Positions 15,524 to 23,282 of a DNA stretch of 64,000 nucleotides are shown here, piece by piece. Numbering within the stretch: the stretch's first letter is position 1; every line of letters begins with the position of its first letter. Under the pieces are notes generated by a model, which saw nothing but the letters and a program-made list of their open reading frames with translations, ran no database searches and was not told where the DNA came from. Source of the DNA: JAAYVZ01 sp035384965 (GTDB lineage: Bacteria; Acidobacteriota; Thermoanaerobaculia; Thermoanaerobaculales; Thermoanaerobaculaceae); assembly GCA_035384965.1 (NCBI GenBank), contig DAOOJE010000012.1, positions 1 to 64,000 of the forward strand. The letters are read 5' to 3'. The position numbers were made by a program, and so were the translations under genes.

Positions 15524-16234
15524 ATGCCGATCGCCGTTCCTCTCAGGGCCGTGTTGCTGGACGTCGGCGGCACGCTCATCGACTCGGATCCCTCGCCGTC
15601 CGAGGTCTACGCCCGGGTGCTGACCCGGCTGGGGCGCCCGGTCTCCGCAGGCGAGGTGGCGCCGGCGTTTCGCGCCACCTGGAGGGAGCTGTGCGAGCTT
15701 CACCCGCCGGGCCTCGACCGCTACCACCTGCTCAAGGGCGGCGAGCGCGAGTGGTGGGGCGAGTTCGTGCGGCGGGTCATCGCCCGGCTCGCGCACCCCG
15801 CGCCGTGGCGTGAGGCGCTCGACGAGCTGTTCGATGCGTTTGCCGATCCGGGGCTGTGGCGGGTCTACCCGGAGGTGCCCGACGTGCTCGAGGGGCTCGG
15901 CCGGCGGGGGCTGCGGCTCGCCGCGGTCTCGAACTGGGACTCGCGGCTGCCGGCCGTCCTGGCGGGGGTGGGGCTCGACCGCCACTTCGAAGCCGTGCTG
16001 GTGTCGGCGCTCGAGGGCGTCGAGAAGCCCTCGCCGGCCATGTTCCAGCGGGCGCTCAACCGCCTGGGGCTGACCGCGCCCGAGTGCCTGCACGTGGGCG
16101 ACTCGCCGCTCGACGATTACCGGGGCGCCGAAAGCGCCGGGCTGAGAGCGCTGCTGCTCGACCGTCACGGCCTGTTCTCCGACGGCTACCGGAGGATTTC
16201 CGACCTGCGGGGGATCTATGCCTATCTCGGCTGA
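15524..16234 (+). CDS. HAD-superfamily hydrolase
   Basis: 236 residues, cytoplasmic. LRAVLLDVGGTLIDSD (residues 7-22) is motif I with the nucleophilic Asp; the second Asp is Gly, as in HDHD3-like members. A helical cap follows (about 25-105), then motif II in RLAAVSNWDSRLP, the Lys of motif III in GVEKPSPAMF, and motif IV in CLHVGDSPLDDYRGA. This is a complete phosphatase-type HAD core. The ATG at 15524 is chosen because the -10 box and the protein's natural beginning agree; the longer upstream frame is low-complexity. It overlaps the mannose-1-phosphate guanylyltransferase gene by 17 bp, so it might act on a sugar phosphate, though the substrate cannot be read from sequence. Confidence 0.85.
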   Translation: MPIAVPLRAVLLDVGGTLIDSDPSPSEVYARVLTRLGRPVSAGEVAPAFRATWRELCELHPPGLDRYHLLKGGEREWWGEFVRRVIARLAHPAPWREALDELFDAFADPGLWRVYPEVPDVLEGLGRRGLRLAAVSNWDSRLPAVLAGVGLDRHFEAVLVSALEGVEKPSPAMFQRALNRLGLTAPECLHVGDSPLDDYRGAESAGLRALLLDRHGLFSDGYRRISDLRGIYAYLG

Positions 16235-17303
16235 GCTCGTGGCGGTGGTCATGGCCGGAGGGTCGGGGACGCGCTTCTGGCCGCTTTCGCGACGGCGGCG
16301 CCCCAAGCAGCTCCTGCCGTTCGCCGGGGGGCGGTCGCTGCTGTCGGCGGCCGTCGAGCGCCTCCTGCCGCTGGTGCCCGCTTCCCGGGTGCTGGTCGTG
16401 ACGGGAGCCGGCATCGCCGACGAGGTGCGGGCGGATCTTCCGGCACTGCCGGCGGACAACGTGCTGGCGGAGCCGGCAGGGCGCGACACGGCAGCGTGCA
16501 TCGGATGGGTCGCCTGGCGGCTGCTGGCTTCGGCTCCGGACGCCGTCATGCTGGTGGTGCCGGCCGACCACGCGATTCCGGACGGCGCCGCACTGCGCCG
16601 CGCCCTGGCCGCGGCGGCCGAGGTGGCGGCGCGGCGCGACGCCCTGGTAACGCTGGGGCTGGCGCCCACCGGGCCCGAGCCGGGGTTCGGCTACCTCGAG
16701 CTCGACCCTCAGAGCGAGGTAGCCGGCGAACTCGTGGCCCACCCGGTGCGGCGCTTCGTCGAAAAGCCCGGCCGGGAACGGGCCGCCGAGCTTCTGGCCA
16801 GCGGCGACTGGCGCTGGAACTCGGGGATGTTCGCGTGGAGAGTGCGCACCATCGTCGCCGCGGTCCGGGAGCACCTGCCCGCCCTGGCGTCGGCGCTCGA
16901 CCGGCTCGTGGAGGATGCCGCCTCGATGGGCGAGGCCGCGGCGCTGGCCGCGCACTACCCAGGTTTGCCGCGGACCTCCATCGATTTCGGGGTGATGGAG
17001 AAGGCCCGTGAGGTGTGGGCCGTGCCGGTCCGCTTCGCCTGGTCCGACGTGGGGTCCTGGCCGGGGCTGGCGGCGGTGCTGCCGGAGCACCCGGCGGGAA
17101 CCGTCCTGGGCGACGTCGTGGCGCTCGACTGCGAGCGCAGCGTGCTGGTTTCCGAGGGCCCGCTGCTGGCGGCGGTCGGGCTCCGGGACGTAGTCGTGGT
17201 CGCCACCGCCGACGCCGTTCTCGTGCTGCCCCGCGCCGAAGCCCAACGGGTCAGGGAGGTAGTGGACCGGCTCGAGGCCCGCGGCCGCACCGATGTGCTG
17301 TAG
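16218..17303 (+). CDS. manC: Mannose-1-phosphate guanylyltransferase
   Basis: 361 residues. Makes GDP-mannose from mannose-1-phosphate and GTP for polysaccharide or osmolyte synthesis. VAVVMAGGSGTRFWPLSRRR with PKQLLPFAG is the nucleotide-binding signature. DNVLAEPAGRDTAACIG and VVPADHAI (metal-binding Asp) follow, then FGYLEL, FVEKPGRERA (catalytic FVEKP), WRWNSGMFAWR and FAWSDVGSWPGL. All family hallmarks are present. Length fits the single-domain type without the phosphomannose isomerase fusion. The ATG lies inside the end of the HAD gene. Products could feed the exporter cluster just downstream and the mannosyl- or glucosylglycerate-type genes at 41.6-44.8 kb. Its 3' end is 6 bp from the convergent lipoprotein gene. 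Confidence 0.95.
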   Translation: MPISAELVAVVMAGGSGTRFWPLSRRRRPKQLLPFAGGRSLLSAAVERLLPLVPASRVLVVTGAGIADEVRADLPALPADNVLAEPAGRDTAACIGWVAWRLLASAPDAVMLVVPADHAIPDGAALRRALAAAAEVAARRDALVTLGLAPTGPEPGFGYLELDPQSEVAGELVAHPVRRFVEKPGRERAAELLASGDWRWNSGMFAWRVRTIVAAVREHLPALASALDRLVEDAASMGEAAALAAHYPGLPRTSIDFGVMEKAREVWAVPVRFAWSDVGSWPGLAAVLPEHPAGTVLGDVVALDCERSVLVSEGPLLAAVGLRDVVVVATADAVLVLPRAEAQRVREVVDRLEARGRTDVL

Positions 17304-17309
17304 CGGAAG

Positions 17310-17612
17310 TCAGCAGCCGCCCAGGGTCCAGTAGTAGTCCTCGCCGTGGGCGAGCTCGACGGCGCGCCGCTCGATGACCCTGCCGGCGGCGTCGACGGCC
17401 TCGAGGACGTGGCGGCCGGGGCCGACGTCGTCGAGGATGCGCTCCGCCCCCGCCTCCACCGCGAACGCCTCGCGGCCGTCGACCCAGACGGTGAGCGCAC
17501 AACGGCTGTCGTTGAGGACCACGAGGTCGCTCTCGCCGTCGAGCAGATCCTGGCTGCAGCCCCCGGCTGTCAGCGCCACCAGCAACGCGAACAAGCACGC
17601 GCCTCGCCGCAT
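17310..17612 (-). CDS. Small putative lipoprotein
   Basis: 100 residues. MRRGACLFALLVALTAGGCS is a lipoprotein signal peptide with the lipobox Cys at residue 19. The mature part (VVLNDSRCALTVWVDGREAF ... RILDDVGPGRHVLEAVDAAGR ... YYWTLGGC) is beta-rich and probably forms a small all-beta domain, with a final Cys. Similar short lipoproteins with an 'N-s-t-x-x-x-v-x-v-d-G' opening resemble PEGA-like domains, but I cannot assign a family firmly. Convergent with manC and divergent from the binding-protein gene. Confidence 0.7.
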   Translation of the reverse strand: MRRGACLFALLVALTAGGCSQDLLDGESDLVVLNDSRCALTVWVDGREAFAVEAGAERILDDVGPGRHVLEAVDAAGRVIERRAVELAHGEDYYWTLGGC

Positions 17613-17688
17613 GACCGCCGGATCCTACTGCGCCGCTGGCCCCGAAGCAACCCGCCGCGCTCGCTTCTCGCCGCCCGCCGCCGTGTGG

Positions 17689-17694
17689 TACAAC
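17689..17694 (+). promoter_or_regulatory. -10-like TACAAC ahead of the binding-protein operon
   Basis: GTGGTACAACGG lies 23 bp before the ATG at 17718 and matches the GGTACAAT pattern of this window with one change. The -35 is not clear. Confidence 0.3.
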
Positions 17695-17717
17695 GGCCGA
17701 GGTGCCGCGCGAGCTCG

Positions 17718-18833
17718 ATGAGGATCCCGATCGCCCTCCTGCTGCTTGTCACACTGGCCACGGCGGCCTGCCAGCGGGAGCCGCGCCTCGGCGTCATCCT
17801 GCCGGAAACCGGCAGCGCTGCCGTGTACGGGGCCTCGGTCAAGAGCGGCATCGAGCTCGCGCTCGCCGCCCACCGGAAAGCCGGAGGGCGCCCGATCGAG
17901 GTGTGGTACCGCGACTCCGGTTCGGACCCGGTGCGGGCCGCCAGTGCCTGTGAGGCGTTGCTCGAGCAGGGGGCGGTGCTGGTGATCGGCGGCGCCACTT
18001 CGGCCGAAGCCAAGGCGATGATTGGTGTGGCCGACAGGATCGGGGGGGTGCTGCTTTCTCCCTCGGCCTCGGCCCCGGACCTGGCGGGGCGGTCCGAGCG
18101 TTTCTTGCGCGTCTACCCCTCGGACGAGCGCGAGGGTTCGCAGGCGGCCGAGTTCCTGGTTCAGCAAAAGGGCTCGCGGTCGGTGCTCATCCTGAGCGAG
18201 GACAACGACTACACCCGCGGGTTGCTGCCCGTGTTCGTGGCCAGGCTGCAGGCGCTTGGGGCGCAGGTCATGGGCCCCGAAACCGTGGGGGAGGAAGGGT
18301 GGGAGGCGCGAGTGCGGCAGGTGCTCGCCCGTCAGGCTCCGGGCGGCGTTTACGTGTGCGGGTACGGCGTTGCGATTTCGCGCAGCCTGGCGGTCGTGCG
18401 CGCCGCCGGGTTCCGGGGCACGGTCTGCACCACCTCGGCAATTCACGCCACCGCGCTGCTGTCCCGGCTCGGCCACGAGGCGGAAGGGCTCTTCTTTCCC
18501 CTCGCCGTCGCCGACGTCTCGGGGGACGGCGAGCCCGCCCGCAGCTTCGCCTCCGCCTACCGGCAGACCTACAATCTGGAGCCGGACGTGTACGCTTCCT
18601 ACGGTTACGATGCTGCAGTCGCGGCGCTCGCCGCCCTTACCTCTACGCCGCGCCCCCGGCGGCAAGACGTGGGCGCCGCGCTGCGGGCGCTGCGCGGCGT
18701 GAAGGGAGTCATGGGGCCTCTCGAGTTCGACCGCAACGGCAACGTGCAGCGCACCCTCCGGATTCACTGGATCCGATCGGGGAAGGTGGAAATCACACCG
18801 GCCGGCGGGGTGGGCGGGCGGGAGCACTCGTGA
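17718..18833 (+). CDS. Branched-chain amino acid-type ABC ligand-binding lipoprotein
   Basis: 371 residues. The N-terminus (ALLLLVTLATAACQREP) is a lipoprotein signal with lipobox Cys. The mature part is a Peripla_BP_6/LivJ-like protein: RLGVILPETGSAAVYGASVK, a nucleation helix (GIELALAAHRKAGG), VWYRDSGSDPVRAASACEAL, VLVIGGATSAEAKAM, a hinge region (VLILSEDNDYTRGLLPVF) and YNLEPDVYASYGYDAAVAAL, all typical. The usual partners LivHMGF are absent. Instead the stop overlaps the start of an ABC-2 permease (GTGA), so it is co-translated with an O-antigen-type exporter. Binding of a small ligand at the outer face of the cell membrane is likely, but the pairing with an exporter is odd. Confidence 0.85.
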   Translation: MRIPIALLLLVTLATAACQREPRLGVILPETGSAAVYGASVKSGIELALAAHRKAGGRPIEVWYRDSGSDPVRAASACEALLEQGAVLVIGGATSAEAKAMIGVADRIGGVLLSPSASAPDLAGRSERFLRVYPSDEREGSQAAEFLVQQKGSRSVLILSEDNDYTRGLLPVFVARLQALGAQVMGPETVGEEGWEARVRQVLARQAPGGVYVCGYGVAISRSLAVVRAAGFRGTVCTTSAIHATALLSRLGHEAEGLFFPLAVADVSGDGEPARSFASAYRQTYNLEPDVYASYGYDAAVAALAALTSTPRPRRQDVGAALRALRGVKGVMGPLEFDRNGNVQRTLRIHWIRSGKVEITPAGGVGGREHS

Positions 18834-19645
18834 CGCGCCAGCCGCTGCGGGTGATGGCGGCCTCGCTGTACCGGCAGCGCGGGCTCATCTCGGTGCTGGT
18901 GGGGCGGGACCTGAAAGCGCGCTACCGAGGCACCTTCTTCGGGTACCTGTGGTCGCTGCTCAACCCTTTGTTGCTGCTTGCCGTCTACACCGTGGTGTTC
19001 ACCTGGGTGATCCCGGCCCCTCGGCAGGTGACGGTGCCGTTTCCCCTGTTTCTGTTCGCCGGCCTGCTGCCCTGGCTGTTCGCGTCCGGCGCCCTGCTCG
19101 ACGCGGCGGTGGTGCTTCCCGACAACGGCCCCCTGCTCAAGAAGGTGGTGTGCCCGCCGGAGGTCTTTCCCGCCGTCACGCTGCTCTCCCACCTCCTGCA
19201 CCACCTGCTCGCCCTCCCGGTCCTGCTGGCCGGCATCGGGATCGCGGCGGGGCTGGGGCTGATGCCGTTCCCGTGGACCCTCGTGCTGCTGCCGCTCGCC
19301 GTGGCGCTGTGGGTGCTGGCGGTGGGCGGGGCGGTGCTGGCGGTGGCGGCGCTGGCGGTGCACTTCAGGGACCTCAAGGATCTGCTTCACAACGTCCTCA
19401 ACCTCGTGTTCTTCCTCACCCCGATCATCTACACGCCGGAAATGATCCCGGTGCCGGGGCTGCGCCGGTTCATCGAGTGGAGCCCGCTCACGCCGCTCAT
19501 CACCCTGTACCGCGACATCGTGCTCCTGGGACGGGTGCCGGCCGTGTCGGTGTGGGCAGGCGCGCTCGCCGTCGCGGCCGGCTGCTCGTTGGTCGGCACC
19601 TTCATCTTTTCTCGCCTGCGGGACACCCTGGCGGAGGCGGCATGA
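18830..19645 (+). CDS. wzm: O-antigen/polysaccharide ABC-2 exporter permease
   Basis: 271 residues from a GTG at 18830 inside the previous stop. LISVLVGRDLKARYRGTFFGYLWSLLNPLLLLAVYTVVFT is the start of Wzm/TagG-type permeases: a charged amphipathic entry, the motif LWSLLNPLL, then six hydrophobic segments. Others are visible at VPFPLFLFAGLLPWLF, FPAVTLLSHLLHHLL, WTLVLLPLAVALWVLAVGGA, FFLTPIIYTPEMIP and WAGALAVAAGC. Works as a dimer with the ATPase encoded next to move an undecaprenyl-linked polysaccharide across the inner membrane. ATGA overlap with the ATPase gene shows a coupled pair. Confidence 0.9.
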   Translation: MTRQPLRVMAASLYRQRGLISVLVGRDLKARYRGTFFGYLWSLLNPLLLLAVYTVVFTWVIPAPRQVTVPFPLFLFAGLLPWLFASGALLDAAVVLPDNGPLLKKVVCPPEVFPAVTLLSHLLHHLLALPVLLAGIGIAAGLGLMPFPWTLVLLPLAVALWVLAVGGAVLAVAALAVHFRDLKDLLHNVLNLVFFLTPIIYTPEMIPVPGLRRFIEWSPLTPLITLYRDIVLLGRVPAVSVWAGALAVAAGCSLVGTFIFSRLRDTLAEAA

Positions 19646-20907
19646 GCCAGCGCCCCGCAGTGCTGGTGCGGAACGTCTCGAAGCGCTACCCGCTCGTGGC
19701 GCGCCAGGGCCGCCTGCACTCGTTCAAGGGCGCCTTGCTGCACGGCGAGCTGTGGCGCCGCGAGCGCGAGCACGGAGGTTTCCAGGCGCTGTCGGGCGTC
19801 AGCCTGGAGATCGGGCGGGGCGAGACGATGGGCGTCATCGGCCCCAACGGTTCGGGCAAGTCCACGCTGCTCAAGCTCATCGCCGGCATTCTCCAGCCCA
19901 CCGAGGGAAGCGTCGAGGTCGACGGGCGGGTCACGGCGCTCATCGAGCTCGGGGCCGGGTTCCACCCCGAGATTTCCGGCCGCGAGAACGCCCTCGTCAA
20001 CGGCATGATGCTCGGGCTTTCACGGACCGAAATGCAGGCGCGCCTGCCGGGCGTCATCGAGTTCGCCGGCCTCGGGCAGTTCATCGACCAGCCGGTCAAG
20101 AGCTACTCCTCCGGCATGTACGTGCGGCTCGGGTTCGCCGTGGCGGTGGCCGCGGACCCCGACGTGCTCATCGTCGACGAGATCCTGGCCGTCGGCGACG
20201 AGGTGTTCGCCCACCGCTGCCTGGAGCGGATCGCGCGCTTGCAGCGGCAGGGCACCGCCATCCTCCTGGTGAGCCACGACCTCGGGCTGGTCGAGCAGCT
20301 CGCCCATCGCGCCCTCTACCTGCGCGAGGGCAAGGCCGTGGTGTGCGGGCCGGCAGCCGCCACGGTGGCTCGCTACCGCTCGGATGTGGCGGCCTGCGAG
20401 ACCGCCGCTGCGCCTGCCACCGGTGGCGACCGGCGGTGGGGCAACGGCGCCGTCACGCTCGACAGCGTCGAACTCCTCGATGCGGGAGGGCGGCCGGTCC
20501 GGCTGCTGCGCGGCGGCGAGGCCGCCAGCTTGCGGTTGCGCTACACCGCCCATCAGCCGCAGGAGGACTTCGCGTTCGGTGTGGCTCTCCATCGCGAGGG
20601 CGGCGGCCACGTGTGGGGGACTAACACCGACCTCGACGGCTGGCGGCCGCGGCGGCTCGCCGGCGAGGGGGAAGTGCGGGTCGTCTTCCCGAGGCTCGAG
20701 CTGGCTGCCGGCCGCTACCTCGTGGATGCGGCCGTGCACACCAGGGCGGGGCTCGCCTTCGACTATGCCTGCGAGGTGCTGTCGTTCACCGTGGCGACGG
20801 CCGTCCCGTGGCCCGGGTGCTACGCTCCCGCCCACGACTGGGAGCTGGACGGCCCCGACCTCCTGTCTCCCGGGCGAGCGGGGAGCGACGCCCTCGATCC
20901 ACCCTGA
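19642..20907 (+). CDS. wzt: O-antigen ABC exporter ATPase with C-terminal glycan-binding domain
   Basis: 421 residues. The ABC domain spans about 1-250: Walker A in GVIGPNGSGKSTLLKLIAG, family-specific LIELGAGFHPEISGRENA, signature YSSGM, Walker B in VLIVDEILAVGDE, and the switch SHD. A C-terminal domain (about 270-421; LDSVELLDAGGRPVRLLRGG, SLRLRYTAHQPQEDFAFGVA, YLVDAAVHTRAG, YACEVLSFTV) matches the Wzt-C beta sandwich, which binds the terminal residue of the finished O-antigen in known systems. The polymer here is therefore probably capped or modified before export. Last of the three overlapping genes; the membrane protein gene follows 29 bp later. Confidence 0.92.
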   Translation: MSQRPAVLVRNVSKRYPLVARQGRLHSFKGALLHGELWRREREHGGFQALSGVSLEIGRGETMGVIGPNGSGKSTLLKLIAGILQPTEGSVEVDGRVTALIELGAGFHPEISGRENALVNGMMLGLSRTEMQARLPGVIEFAGLGQFIDQPVKSYSSGMYVRLGFAVAVAADPDVLIVDEILAVGDEVFAHRCLERIARLQRQGTAILLVSHDLGLVEQLAHRALYLREGKAVVCGPAAATVARYRSDVAACETAAAPATGGDRRWGNGAVTLDSVELLDAGGRPVRLLRGGEAASLRLRYTAHQPQEDFAFGVALHREGGGHVWGTNTDLDGWRPRRLAGEGEVRVVFPRLELAAGRYLVDAAVHTRAGLAFDYACEVLSFTVATAVPWPGCYAPAHDWELDGPDLLSPGRAGSDALDPP

Positions 20908-20936
20908 GGCGGGTCCGGCCGCAAGAGCCAACTGGA

Positions 20937-23282
20937 ATGGAGATCCCGACCCCCCGGCAGGATGTGACGCAGCGGCTCGTGGTGGCCGGGGGGCTCGTCG
21001 TGGCCGCAGCGTGGCTCTTCGGGCCGATCCTCGCCGGCGCGGTCCTCGCCGAGCGGGACCTCGTCACGCTGCACTGGCCGAACCGGGCGGTGCTGCTCCG
21101 GGTGGCCGCGGAGGAGGGCCGACTGCCGGCCTGGAACCCATACCAGGCGTGCGGGTTGCCGCTGGCCGCCAACCCCCATCACGCGGTGTGGCACCCCCTG
21201 ACCTGGCTGTTCTTCGTGGTGCCGTTCGGACTCGCCTGCAACCTCCAGGTCCTCGCGCCGCTCGCTGCCACCGCGGTCGGGATGCGTTTCTTGCTCAGGC
21301 AGCGGGGTGTGAGCCGCCCGGCAGCGAACTACGGCGCCGCGGTGTGGGGGCTGGGCGGCGTCGCGTTGTCGCTGAGCAACCTGCTGCCCATGCTGCTGTC
21401 GCTGGCTCCGCTGCCCTGGGCGGTGGCCTGCGCGCAACGGGCGGGGCGAGCGCCGGGCGCGAGGCCGCTGCTCGGGCTGGCGGCGTCGGTCGCCCTCGCC
21501 TGTGCGGGGGGCGAGCCGGTGAGCCTCCTGATACTGGGGACTGCGGTCCTGGCCGCGAGCTGGGATAGCGAGCGCCCGGCGGGGTGCGCGGACGGGCGGG
21601 GCGCGCCCCGACTCCGGCACCTGGGGCGAGTGATTCTCGGTGCCGCCCTGGGGGCCGGCCTGGCGGCGGTGGTGCTCGTGCCGGCGGCAGAGCTGTTCGC
21701 CCGGTCGGCCAGGGGGGGGGAAGCCGCCCTGCCGGAAGGCCTGGGGTGGTCGCTGGTGCCGGCGCGCCTGCTCGAGATCCTCGTACCTCCCGCCAGCGGG
21801 GCGCTCGGCGAGGGCGCCGACAGCCTGCTGTGGACCTCGCACTTGTATGCCGGACGGGAGCCGCTGCTGTACTCGCTGTACCTCGGCTGCCTGCTGCCGC
21901 CGCTGGCGTGCGTCGGCGTGCGGCGGCTGGGTCGAGCCTGGGCAGCGCTCGGCGGGGCGGGCCTTCTCCTCGGCGTGGGAGCGGGCCTGCCCCTCGTCGC
22001 TCCAGCCCTCGCGCGTCTTCCCCTGGTGGGAGGGCTGCGCTTCCCCGAGAAGTGGCTGGTGCTTTCCGCCTTCGTGGCGGCGGTCGGGGGGGCACTGGGG
22101 TTCGACGCGCTGGCCGCGGGCGAGGAAACCGCTGTTCGCACCATCCCGCCGATCATCGGCGGCATGGCGCTGCTCGCTGCCGCGGCGGTGGGCGGCGTTG
22201 TGTGGGGGTGGCCGCCCTGGCTCGCCACTCCCCCTGCCGAGGCCGCCCACCCTGCCTGGCACGCCGCCGCTCTCCGCCTGCTGGGCCGACACGTGGGGCT
22301 CTGCCTGGCGGCGGGCGCGCTGGCGTGGTGGCTCGGCAGGCGGCGCAGCGCCGTTCTCTCCCACCTCCTGGTCGGCCTCGCGGTGATCGAACTCGCCGTC
22401 GCTGGCCGCCCGCTGCTGGGTTTCGTCCCTCGCGGCGCGGTGCTGGAACCTCCGGCGTTCCTCCACGCTGTGGCCGCCGCCGGGGGGACCGCCCGCGTGT
22501 TCCACGCGCCGTGCTCGGCAGGCAGGGCGCCAGTGCAGGCGCGCAGCCTAGGGTGCCCGCCGATCACCGCCGCGTGGGGCGTCGGCACCGTGCTGGACCC
22601 CGATCTCGATCGCACCCAGCCGAGGTGGGTGGCGGCCGCGACCTCGGAACTGCTGGCGCTCGGGCGCGAGGAGGGGGGACTGTTGGGGGCCCAGCTCGCG
22701 AGACGCGGCGTCGGCGGCGTCGTGGTCGGGGGTGGGGCGGTCGGCCTCTCCGGCCCGACGCTGCTGCCCCTGGCGGGAGCGCGGCCGGAGGTGTGGTGCC
22801 CGCACACGGTGGTGACGATCGACGAGCGCCACGCCTGGCGGAGTGCTGTGGAGAGCCTGGGTCCGGCGTCGCGCGACGCGGTGGTGATCGAGCGCTCGAC
22901 GGCCGGCGGCGCGAGAGTGCAGGCCGGTCCCTGCACGCTGGGTAGGGTGACCAGTCGTCCCGGCTCGATCGAGCTGGAGTTCGAGGCGGAAGGTGACGGC
23001 GCGGTGATTGCCGTCAACCGCACCTGGCACCCCGGCTGGCAAGCCAGGGTCGACGGGCGGCCCGTGCCGGTGTTGCGCGCCGATCTCTCGCTGATGGCGG
23101 TCGCGGTACCGGCGGGCCGCCACCACCTGACGCTGCGCTACCGCGACGGGGGGCTGGCCGCCGGAGGCGCGGTGTCGCTGCTCGCCGTGGCAGCGCTCGC
23201 GCTGCTCGGGCTCGGGGAGGTGCGAGCCGCGAGCAGGAGCAGGAGGATGGCCACCAGCGCCCCGGCCGCCCCCACCCGGTAG
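20937..23282 (+). CDS. YfhO-family multi-span membrane protein
   Basis: 781 residues. An N-terminal segment (QRLVVAGGLVVAAAWLFGPILAG) spans the membrane, followed by an outer loop with DLVTLHWPNRAVLLRVA and LPAWNPYQACGLPLAANPH. The Asp near the first loop and the 'W-N-P-x-x-x-x-G-x-P' block are typical of GT-C-fold YfhO proteins. About ten further hydrophobic segments follow, then a soluble C-terminal domain (FHAPCSAGR..., VIAVNRTWHPGWQARVDGRP, LMAVAVPAGRHHLTLRYRDG) and a last membrane helix. YfhO-type proteins are linked to glycosylation of cell-surface polymers. It may act on the glycan handled by the exporter just upstream. The 3' end overlaps the convergent paralogue by 145 bp. Confidence 0.8.
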   Translation: MEIPTPRQDVTQRLVVAGGLVVAAAWLFGPILAGAVLAERDLVTLHWPNRAVLLRVAAEEGRLPAWNPYQACGLPLAANPHHAVWHPLTWLFFVVPFGLACNLQVLAPLAATAVGMRFLLRQRGVSRPAANYGAAVWGLGGVALSLSNLLPMLLSLAPLPWAVACAQRAGRAPGARPLLGLAASVALACAGGEPVSLLILGTAVLAASWDSERPAGCADGRGAPRLRHLGRVILGAALGAGLAAVVLVPAAELFARSARGGEAALPEGLGWSLVPARLLEILVPPASGALGEGADSLLWTSHLYAGREPLLYSLYLGCLLPPLACVGVRRLGRAWAALGGAGLLLGVGAGLPLVAPALARLPLVGGLRFPEKWLVLSAFVAAVGGALGFDALAAGEETAVRTIPPIIGGMALLAAAAVGGVVWGWPPWLATPPAEAAHPAWHAAALRLLGRHVGLCLAAGALAWWLGRRRSAVLSHLLVGLAVIELAVAGRPLLGFVPRGAVLEPPAFLHAVAAAGGTARVFHAPCSAGRAPVQARSLGCPPITAAWGVGTVLDPDLDRTQPRWVAAATSELLALGREEGGLLGAQLARRGVGGVVVGGGAVGLSGPTLLPLAGARPEVWCPHTVVTIDERHAWRSAVESLGPASRDAVVIERSTAGGARVQAGPCTLGRVTSRPGSIELEFEAEGDGAVIAVNRTWHPGWQARVDGRPVPVLRADLSLMAVAVPAGRHHLTLRYRDGGLAAGGAVSLLAVAALALLGLGEVRAASRSRRMATSAPAAPTR

